A stretch of DNA of 64,000 nt. It comes from Peribolospora baueri (lineage: Eukaryota > Basidiomycota > Peribolosporomycetes > Peribolosporales > Peribolosporaceae). Below the pieces are notes generated by a model. The model searched no databases. It had not been told where the DNA came from and saw only the letters and a list, made by a program, of their open reading frames with translations. Of the stretch, positions 12,044-21,439 are shown in pieces. The stretch lies in the NCBI GenBank assembly GCA_029717555.1, contig JAMDHS010000049.1, positions 1-64,000 of the forward strand. The letters run 5' to 3'. Made by a program: the position numbers and the translations under genes. The first letter of the stretch is position 1. Each line of letters opens with the position of its first letter.

Positions 12044-12255
12044 GCTGTGTTCGCTTCCCGCAAATTACCCATTAGACTCACATGCACACTGGAAATAAGT
12101 AGCACCGCCTTCACCGACAGTCACGAAAAGATGAACTCTTGCAGTGTGATGAGGTACGACACGAAACGATATAATAGGATAATAATGTACGAAAAGACAG
12201 CGTTTCAGACAAAGACCGGCCGGTCGGTAACGTATAGCACAACACAGCCCCCTGG

Positions 12256-14901
12256 TCATCCCGCCCAGTCCCAAAGCCACGCTCCGATGTCGAAGCGAAC
12301 TTCCTTGGCGAGCTGGCGCACCGTCTCGTACGACACGTTGGCGCGCAGGTGGATGCCGTCCAGCCTTTCCGTCGCCGACGTTCGGTGGAGAAGTCTGCAT
12401 GTTATAAGCGCGTTGATCTGCGAGGGAGCGTTTGCCCATGGGGAGAGGAGGGAGGGAGACGTGAGAACGGTCTACCTTCACGCTCAACAAGCCAAATACC
12501 TAACGACGGGGGACGGTTACCCACCTGATTCCACACTGCCAAGCTCTGCGCCTCCTCCTCAGCCACCTCCATCCCCTCCTCCTTTCGCACCATGGCGTCT
12601 TGTAACTCAGCTCCTTCTCTCTCAACTTTGTCCCCACTGACGTCAACGTCAATTTTGTCGGACTCGGCTCGAATGGCTTGAAAGATGGCAAGCATGCGCT
12701 CCAGAGGGAAAGGACGGGGTCCGAGCAGTTGTTGTCGGTCCTGATCACGCCGCGTGGGGCCGTCGGATCAGTAAGGCGACGACGAAAAGGGGAGAAGGCA
12801 CCGAGACGCTTGTCTGCCCCATGCGCTGCAACTCACCAAGCTCTCACCGTCTCCTTCCTCTCCCTTACCCCGCTTCCCACCGCCACCCGCCATCACTCTC
12901 CCTCCTCCGCGCTTCCTCTTCCTCCGACCCTCCAAAGCTTCCTCCCGCAAAAAGTAGCGCTTGTCTAGTCGACTGGGGTTGTACGAGGCAAGGAAAGAGG
13001 CAATCAAGATGTATTTAGAGATCGATGGGAGGACGAGGGTGGCCGTGGGTGTGGGCGGTTCAGTCGGTTGGCGTGGGCGGCCTAATCGTCATGACGTGAG
13101 TGAGCGAAACGGTGGACAGGACGGACGATGCAGAAAAGCAGACCGCGTCGCTCACCTGTTCCAAGCCCGCACACTCCGTCCTTGACCACCTCGACCTCCC
13201 TTCCTTCGGGCTCCTTCCGCCTCACGTCCCGAAGCCACTCGACACCCCACCTCTGCCTGGGATAGACCGTATCAAGTGCGGAGCGGAAAGTGCCCGAGGA
13301 GAGAGCCTTGAGTTGGGCTATGTCGGTCGGTGGCACTGAGAAGAAGTGGGACAGGTGTGATAAGCGTGCACACACATACATGAAAGTATATGGGCCGTTG
13401 GACGTTCTCCCGTCCGTAAACGGGTCAAGCAAACGAACGAAGCGCCCGCGCTCCAAACCGACACCGGGACCGGTCCTCTGCTCACACTCACCTCTTCCCT
13501 CCTTGACGGGCGCGACAAACTCCGGCCAAAGCACGGATGCAAGGTAGGCGAGCTCGTACAGTCCACACACCCTCGAGGAGAAAGTATCGTGTACGAGTGC
13601 GCAAAAGGCCGTGTGGAGCGGTTTGAGATCCGGGGGAGCCAGTCGGTCGTTGACGTTTTCAAGGGGAGAAGGGCGAGGGCGGTAGGAAAGGCCGAGGTGG
13701 GATATAATCTCTGGCAGAATCGTCGTCAGAGGTCCACGATGAGCGGGACCGAACCCACGGGGACCGACATGGGCATCTCAGCGTTCGCAATATTCAGAGC
13801 AGAGACGCAGGTTGACTAGGTCTCTCCCCAGCGCCCCTTTCACGCACCTTGCCGGCCCAACTTGGGCATATATATAAGAATCGGATCGGCCTGCGTTCCA
13901 GTAGAGGTCCTGAATTTATGCCACAACACTGGAGATAGGAATATGGTAGTGTACGCCATCGACGTCTTGGGTTCCGCGTGTTCGTATTTAGAAGGGGCAA
14001 AGGAGTCAGTTCGCTATCAATGAATAGCACTGATAGCCATCTGATTTCCAAATAGACAGCGTCCTAGGTCGACTCACGAGCTCGCCGATCCTCAAGAGGG
14101 CATCCCACGTCGTCGACCAAACGCCTTCCCTCATTCGCTCAGCGTCTTCCACGACGATGATTTTGGTGAACCGATCGCAGGTGGTCGGCAAAGACTTGAG
14201 CACATCGGTTTGATTCTCTCTCGACGGGAGAGAGGAAGAAGAAGATGATCCGCCGTGTCCGTCGGCATGAGCAGCGCTTTCATTGCGCGAGTTGGCCAGA
14301 TCCCTTAAACCTTCCAGGAAGGCATCGAGGCTATCGTCCCTGCCTTTCCCCTTTCCCTTCTCACCACGACTTACACCATCATCCTCGTCGTCCTCGTCCC
14401 CGTCGCCCGAGTGTGAGAAGGACGGGGAAAGACCGCGAAGGATGCGGTCGTAGAAAACGCGTGGATTGGGGCATGTTGCGGGTGAGACCGAGACGTAGAC
14501 AGATGAAGAGCGGCGGTGTGAATTCGCTTGGGAAGGCAAAATCGAGGTTGAAGAGGGAGGAAGGGAAGATAAAAGGTCGCGGAGGAGGGAGGATGTGAGG
14601 GCGGGGGTGTGAGCGTCTTGGATGAAGATGGATGGAGGAGCTAGTTGCGAGGGCTGTCCGGGGCGATGAGTGAGTAGTGCAAAATAAGGCCAGCGGTTGG
14701 TGGGATTCAGCCAGTCAGTCCATCTTGGAACGATTCCATGTCGTCGAGCGTTTCTGTAGGGACATGCAGCATGTCGGAAGACCTCACATCGTAGCAAAGA
14801 TGGAGCAAGGTCTCCATCTGTCGTCGCCGTCCGGGGTACCGAGCGGCGAGACCTTCGAGGAGAGCTTGCCTGTGACCTTCCAGCGAAGACGCCTGTGTCA
14901 T
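12256..14901 (-). CDS. ORC5: Origin recognition complex subunit 5
   Basis: Eight exons, in gene order 14901-14788, 14653-14078, 13965-13848, 13710-13492, 13335-13156, 13081-12837, 12740-12525 and 12417-12256, sum to 609 residues. Recognisable ORC5 blocks are: YPGRRRQ near the N-terminus; PSIFI at residues 45-49; TIFLSPVLWHKFR followed by DPILIYMP; YELAYLASVLWPEFVAPVKEG; ISKYILIASFLASYNPSRLDKRYF; LLGPRPFPLERMLAI; and the C-terminal VRFDIGAWLWD. ORC5 is part of the complex that binds replication origins and loads MCM helicase. The Walker A loop expected after PSIFI is degenerate: the glycines and the lysine are replaced (Asp51, Ala56, Leu57). A Walker B-like VVEDAERM remains. Residues of roughly 125-190 are an acidic/serine-rich insertion. 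The next feature upstream is a repeat copy about 180 bases from the start codon. Confidence 0.92.
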
Positions 14902-15079
14902 CTCCAATGCGAACTGGAGCTGCGTTCTGATTTTGAGTAGTCTATGAAGGAAGGAGGAAAAAGTTGAAGGACTTGCAATCGCCGTCAACTGGAATGGCCG
15001 ACCATCTCGTCTCGAGCCGGACTTATTCTCGTTCGACTGATCGACGTCGAGGTGCACGTGATCGCCACCGTCCCGGTAA

Positions 15080-15935
15080 CGGAGCACGTCATGAGCCTCC
15101 GAAGAATTCTTGTACTCGTTATTGTAAAATAAAGACACGTTACTGTATAATATGGGCACCTCTCTGCAGTCTATATAACGGCCTAAATGTTAATTAAGGA
15201 TGCACAAAAGTCAATATCAATCACCATAATGTCATTCTTGATAGTAAAGAATGTAGAAAGTCAAACAGCTCAATAGTCCATCTTGCTTTTGTCGGCTCCA
15301 TCCATCCATCATCCATCCTTCCATCCATCCCTCCATCCATTCCTCCATCCATTCCTCCATCCATTCCTTCATCCCTCTACCACCCCTCGCCTCTCGGTCC
15401 CAACGCGAGTGACGAAGAGGAGCGGGATCGAGCGTGTACTTTCCTCTTTCTTTTTACCCTTATCTTCTCTGTTCGTTTCTTTGTGTCCATACATACGTAT
15501 TCAATCCTTTCTGACTCGAAGCACGTTTTCGATCCGACAATCGCTTCGAAGGACGACATGGTACGATACGCGATTAGTGGCACCCTGTTTGTTTTACGCC
15601 GACTGCTCTACATGTAGACTACCAGTCGGCCGTGTGCCGCATGTGGAAGACGCTTGCGTTCGACGGTATATCGCATCGTGCTGCGCTGTGCTTGGCTCTG
15701 AAGGTCGGCCGTGTGTTTGTTGGTCCGAGATGAATCAGAAGGCGTTGCAGGAAAACCATTCGGACAGGCAAGATGAAGATTCGACAACTCAAGATTAATG
15801 TTTGGGTAAACATGATGAATGTTTGGCAACTCATGATTATTTATATCTGGGTAAACAAGATGTATGTTGGCTATAAACAGGATTAATGTTTGGGTAAGTA
15901 TGATTTACAGACGTCGTTATGTCAATGGTACTAGG
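15080..15935 (-). repeat. Dispersed repeat, copy 2 (left inverted arm)
   Basis: This is an inverted copy of 19652-20907. A block of about 440 bases (15385-15824) matches 19782-20222 with only one or two differences seen, and the outer block 15120-15299 matches 20592-20750 less closely. Between them the arm carries about 85 bases of degenerate ATCC/ATTCC tandem repeat (15300-15384) in place of about 370 bases present in the right arm. The inner end diverges through degenerate 21-base repeats. The outer end shares cgtgctccg with the other copies. It has only two of the 21-base minisatellite units (15116-15157). The element class is unknown; I see no transposase or reverse transcriptase. Confidence 0.85.
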
Positions 15936-16226
15936 GACGCGCATCTTATCGTGTAGTGCTGCGGCGATCTTCATACTCGTCGTCCGTCCCGACTTCGCTC
16001 CTCGTCGCAGACAGCCGCCAACAGTCCTTAGACGGGCGGGCGGTGAGAGAGCTTCCATCAACGTATTGTGGACGGCCACCTATTTGCCTGTTTTACGAGG
16101 CTCCTGACTCTTTTAGGGGCTTCCTGTCCTTCTGGGTCGGCGTCTCGTCTCCTCTTTCCGCATTCTTCCCCAGCAGAACGCGTCATTTGATTGCACCACA
16201 ACTCGCCAGCATCGACCTTTGTCTGC

Positions 16227-19224
16227 ATGGAAATGACCCTACTGGCCTGGCCTTTCCTGCTCACCGCACCTCCCTTCTTGGCTCTCTCTTCGGCGTCTTT
16301 CCTTAACCCCGTGTACGGCTCCGCCGGGCCTTCGCTCTCCCACACCGCCCTCCTCCTTCTCTTCTCGCCCTTGGCGGCAGCGTCCACTCGCGTTTCCCGT
16401 CGTGCAGGCGCGCGATCCAATCGTATTTCTCGAGCTTTGCTTGGCCCTTTGCGCGCAGATGTTGCGCTGCAGTGGATTGGCCTGTTCGGCATCGCCGCTC
16501 CCGCGCTGCTCAGCCCCGCGACGAACCGTCTAGTCGACCCCGTCCTCGACGCGCTCGGAAGGTGGGGTGTTTTTGAAGAGCGAGCGCACGTAGGCTCGGC
16601 GGAGGTGGTGGTTGCACCCGCATTGGTCCAAGCTCTTGTGATTGGGCTCGCATTTTGGATCGCCGGCAGGGCGCTCCTGCCCCCCTTGGTCAGCGCCTTG
16701 ATCCCATCAGCAGCCCGGGGCGCTAAGCGTGGCGGTTACGTCCTCGCCTTGACGATCTACGCCGCCCTGGTGCAGGTTTCCAGCCTTTTGACGAGCGTGC
16801 TGTCCCACCTGTCCCTCTTCGACACGCGCTTGCCCGTTCCTCGCGGCTCTCTTGTGCGCATCGACTTCGAGCAGCCCGAGCGATCAGCCGATATGCTCCA
16901 CTCGGTCGTAGCTTTGAACCTCTCCTTTGACCCATTCGGCACCGAGCTGCCCGACGACTGGTGCCCCTTCGAAGCTTGGGTACAATCTCACACCTTAGCC
17001 CGCGCTGGGGATGGCAGGTTGGCCTGTGATCCGGCCCAGTTGGGATGGAGGCAGGCTTGGAGTTGCTACAGCCGAGGACGGTGCGGAAGGCTTGTCATGG
17101 TCGGCCTCCTCCTCCTGCTGGTTGGCGCTGTCATCACTCTGCTAGAGAAGGTCGCAAGCGGGGCTCAAGACGAGTATCTACGCCCGAAGCGAGGGTCTGA
17201 AGATGACGACCGTCTACATGGCTCCCATCCCCCCTCGAAGGAATCTCGTAAGCGCGAGTCCCGGGAGAGACGCATTTCAACCAGATCCAAGCCTTCGGCC
17301 GGCCCTTTGTCATTCCAAAGCTCATCAAATGAACGGCTACGACGCCCCACTCCACCTGAGCATCGCCGAAACCGCAGCGGTCCCGACCTGTGCTGGGCCT
17401 TCGCTCGTCTCCTCTTAGCTCCTTGCCTGTTTCTGTTTGCAACGACCCATGCCCCGGGATGCTCGATACCTCCGCCATTGTTGCGACGCGCGTTTTTTCA
17501 AAACACCACCTCCGCGAGCAACTTAACCTGCCCTGGCTGTGAAGACATCAGTGGCTGGACGTCCATCGCCTCCATACCGGGTTCCAACACGGGCGCGCTC
17601 TCCGTCCTCTCCTACTATCCCAATGCGCTCCGTAAACGATCGGGGGTGCGAATGGCGTCGTCATCGTCAGAAAAGAGTCGAGACTTTTTTTTGCAGGCCA
17701 TACCCTTTCCCCTTCGTCTATTGCGGGCCGATCATAGCCTCCTGGGAGGGCTTTGGATGCGGGCTGGCAGGGATATCTTTGTGGGGGAGGTGGAATCGGA
17801 GGAGGAGGAGCGAAGACGAGTGAAAGAGTCTCTCGAGGTGCAGGAGAGCGTATACAGCAATTTCCATTGGTGATATGGTCTTGCTTGCGTTCATGCGCCG
17901 TATCAGCGTGTTTGTGATCTGACTCATGTCATATCCTCTTTTCTTTTCCGTTTACTTTTCAGGCTTGAAGGTCTTCAATTGGTAGAGCGAGACGGTGGAT
18001 TTGGGAATGACGACGGAAGCGTTTCGAGCCAGAAGCCGGGGGAGGGTTCGGTTCGAGCGGAGCGACGAGAGAAAGTCTTCATCATGTAAGCGGCCCACGT
18101 TTCGAGCGTCCTGCTAACGTCGGACGTATTGAGAGGCACAAGATCCAATTTCTCGCCGCGGGCTGACATCCATCCTTTTGTGCCACAGTGGCCTGGGTGC
18201 GGGAATTGTGTCAAGCGCATTCTCCTCGCTCAGTTCACGGCCCCATGTCACAGCGGCCGAGCTCGACCCCGGAGTGTACGTCCTGAGCCGTAGGTTCTTC
18301 GGCCTGAAAAGGCCGGATGTGCTCTGGATTGGGGACGGTAGGGAGGCGTTGAGGAAGGAGACGAAGACGTTGCAGGGCGATCAATCGACAGAGGGCGAAG
18401 AAGGCAGCTTCGATTTCATCGTTCGTGAGTTCGACCTTGAGGCGTAACTGGATGAGGGCGTCTCAAACGTTCCGCGTTTTCTGGCAGACGACGTCTTCTC
18501 TGGGACGCTTCCAGAGCCCATGTTTACACTTGAGGTTTGGCAAGAAGTACGGAAGGCGTTGAGGAACGATGGAGTCCTGGCGGTGGTATGTTTTCTCGAG
18601 TTTCTCCGCCTCGTTTCACATTCCACTCTGTCGCTGAGCTGGACGTCTTCCCTGGATATGTCGCAGAATTTCGTTCTCACACCTTTCTCGCCTGCGTCCC
18701 GCATCTTGCTGCGCACTCTGCTGCGAGTCTTCGACGAGGAGAACTGCACAGCCTTTGTGGAAAGGCAGGGAGGCGGGAGCGGAGGAGAAGGAGAATGGTG
18801 GTGGAAATTGAAACCGCAACCGACGAACGTTGTGAGGAAGCGACGAGTGTTTTGTCTGCGTAGCTCGTGGCTTTATCCGTTCATTTTCCCTAACCCCCTT
18901 CGTTCATGTGACGGGTCGCAGGTTGTCTTCTGTTCCCCGTCACGGGCCATACGCCTTCGACCTTACGTGCGGTCTGCAAGATCTCGCAACCCGACGCGAG
19001 ATCATCACCTCGCCGAGCTCCCGTCTCTTCGGGTCCCCCTGGCTGCGCTTCTCTCACTGAGGACGAGCGACAGGGAGGCGGCGGGAAGTGGGGACGAGCA
19101 GGTCTTGCTCCGAGACGGTGACGTCGGGGCACGATGGATATCAGACATGATGCGTCCGGCCGCTCTGGAGCATTGGCGCACCATGAGAGGCGTCCTCCCG
19201 CGTCGGGTGTGGGAGGCATGGTGA
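16227..19224 (+). CDS. Polytopic membrane protein with C-terminal spermidine-synthase-like domain
   Basis: Six exons (16227-17869, 17963-18085, 18189-18424, 18488-18585, 18667-18831, 18922-19224) join to 855 residues. The first about 430 residues hold about seven hydrophobic segments, for example LVMVGLLLLLVGAVITLL. The C-terminal half is a spermidine/spermine synthase-type Rossmann domain: IGLGAGIVSSAF (nucleotide loop), TAAELDPGV (acidic loop), WIGDGREAL, and FDFIVHDVFSGTLPEP with an Asp where aminopropyltransferases keep their catalytic Asp, then LAVNF. Such membrane-fused members are known in fungi and bacteria but lack an assigned reaction, so polyamine synthesis is only a family-level suggestion. 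The gene is the sole occupant of the 3.7 kb between two inverted repeats. The start is the first ATG of the frame (a second lies two codons on). The last exon could contain one more small intron. Confidence 0.82.
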
Positions 19225-19651
19225 CCGATTCTCGACGCTCCTGTAGCTGCCATGGCGAGACGTCCTGGTTCCCCCCTCTCCTTATAGAATCTTACGTCTA
19301 TCCCTACATCGATACTCTTGACGACGTTATCCCTTCAGATCTCAGCGCCGCACCTTCACCTCTCCCATCCTGGCACGCTCGCTCACGTTCGCGGACGCAT
19401 TTTATTGCTCGGCTCATGTACAAGCACAGCACAAGACTAGCTGCCTCGGGACGGTGAGACGAGCGTTGGTGAGGAGCCCAGACAAGGGGTTATATCTGGA
19501 ATGCAAGTGTCGTTGGACGGAAAAAAAAATGTGCTGAGAAGCCAGAGAATGGCATCGAGCGCGTGTCCACATTCACGACGTACGCACATCCTGAGAACAT
19601 GTCCTTCCTCCGTCCGAGGCTTGACTCTCGACTTTACATAACACCGTTAGA

Positions 19652-20907
19652 GTGCCTAACACTATTGGCAAAAGGACGTCTGCAAAACATATTTACCCAG
19701 ACATTAATCTTGTTTATTCGAACATAAATCATGATTACCTCAACATAAATCTTATTTACCCAAACATTAACCTTGAGTTGTCAAACATTCATCATGTTTA
19801 CCCAAACATTAATCTTGAGTTGTCGAATCTTCATCTTGCCTGTCCGAATGGTTTTCCTGCAACGCCTTCTGATTCATCTCGGACCAACAAACACACGGCC
19901 GACCTTCAGAGCCAAGCACAGCGCAGCACGATGCGATATACCGTCGAACGCAAGCGTCTTCCACATGCGGCACACGGCCGACTGGTAGTCTACATGTAGA
20001 GCAGTCGGCGTAAAACAAACAGGGTGCCACTAATCGCGTATCGTACCATGTCGTCCTTCGAAGCGATTGTCGGATCGAAAACGTGCTTCGAGTCAGAAAG
20101 GATTGAATACGTATGTATGGACACAAAGAAACGAACAGAGAAGATAAGGGTAAAAAGAAAGAGGAAAGTACACGCTCGATCCCGCTCCTCTTCGCCACTC
20201 GCGTTGGGACCGAGAGGCGAGGTGTCAGGGAAGACTTCCCTACTCAGGTCGGATCACGAGCAAGGGACTGAGGACGGAATGGAGGTCCACCGGAAGTCGA
20301 CGCAAAGCAAGGAGCAGGCAAGTCGGGGACAGGGACGAGGACAGGAACGAGGATGGGACGGAGGCTGGGACAGAGGTGCTGATGCTGGACATGGAATTCT
20401 GGAGGAAACCTGAGCGGTGACAAAAGTATTCTTAGCTTGGGGAGGAAAGATGTGACGCCCTGTCGGGCTCTCTTTATATACACGATCATGAACCCGTACA
20501 GCGCCGCAGCTCCTCTATTCCAGCCTTGCAACACCGCAGCTCCTATGTCTGAGTCTATGAGCACGAGGTTCTGAGCGGAGGTCTGTGACATGGAGCCGAC
20601 AAAAGCAAGATGGACTATTGGGCTGTTTGACTTTTACATTCTTTGCCGTCAAGAATGACATTATGGTGATCGATATTGACATCTGCGCATCCTTAATTAT
20701 CATTCAGGCCGTCAAAGACTGCAGAGAGCCATATTCTACTATAACGTGTCCATATTCTACAATAACGTGTCTATATCCTACCCTAAGGTATCTATATTCT
20801 ACAGTAATGTGTCCATATCCTACAATAACGTGCCCATATTCTACAATAACATGTCTATATTTCTACATTAACGGGTCCAAGGATTTTGGCAAACGTGCCG
20901 TGCTCCG
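19652..20907 (+). repeat. Dispersed repeat, copy 3 (right inverted arm, longest copy)
   Basis: This is the most complete copy, about 1.25 kb. In order it holds: an AT-rich array of seven 21-base units (19692-19838, consensus near tttacccaaacattaatcttg); a unique block to 20222 that is nearly identical to the left arm; an internal block (20223-20591), absent from the left arm, with a TATA-like ctctttatatacacga at 20470; a block shared by both arms; a second array of seven 21-base units (20729-20875); and the common end cgtgctccg. A 115-residue open frame (19652-19999) reads the first array as heptapeptides of the type YPNINLE. Its coding status is doubtful. No known element domain is seen. Confidence 0.85.
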
Positions 20908-21439
20908 TAAGATGCGCGCCGGAGTGATGGGCGTTCAGCGTTAAGTTGGCCAGGAGGACGATGATCATGACAACGACACTCGCTGGCATCATCATCAGCC
21001 ATGGTGGCCACTGCAGACACGGCCTTAGTGCTAAGAAGTCAACGGCATCGACGTTAGACGAACTGGATCGTGTTTCTCGGAGACATCCTCGGGCCTGGGC
21101 GAGGAACGAGTCTGGCAGACACCGACGCGTTCCGCTTTCTGCACCTCATCCTGACCTCTTAACGGTCTCAATTCATCTCCCGGGTACGAGGTCGTGGCGG
21201 AGGATTTAGACATTGCCTTTCGTCGCGCACCAATAGACGTCGACATTGGCATATTTGTAGAGGGGGATAAGGTATCACGCCGCAGAGACCCCGTCTGCTC
21301 TACCAGTGGCGAGCATGCGCATCGTGTGGCCTTGCAAAATCCAATTCACGTGCGATGACACCCCACGAATCTATGGCCATGTAATGCCCTACTTCTCGCC
21401 GCTTGCCCCGCGTGGAGTGGATTGTACCTATAATTCTAT
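20908..21439. other. Intergenic between repeat arm and GPI16
   Basis: No gene or RNA recognised. Part will be the 3' untranslated region of GPI16, which ends at 21440 on the minus strand. Confidence 0.5.

Noticed and set aside
13690-13800. Apparent frameshift in ORC5 near the conserved IISHLGLS block
   Set aside because: An intron with donor at 13847 and acceptor at 13711 joins DPILIYMP to this block in phase, so no break is needed.
15283-15798. 171-codon open frame in the left repeat arm
   Set aside because: Starts in the ATCC microsatellite; it runs antisense to the other open frame in the same repeat and matches no protein family.
15080-20907. Inverted arms considered as terminal inverted repeats of a classic DNA transposon
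   Set aside because: No transposase is present between them. A third, partial copy at 359-552 shows that the arm is itself an independent dispersed repeat.
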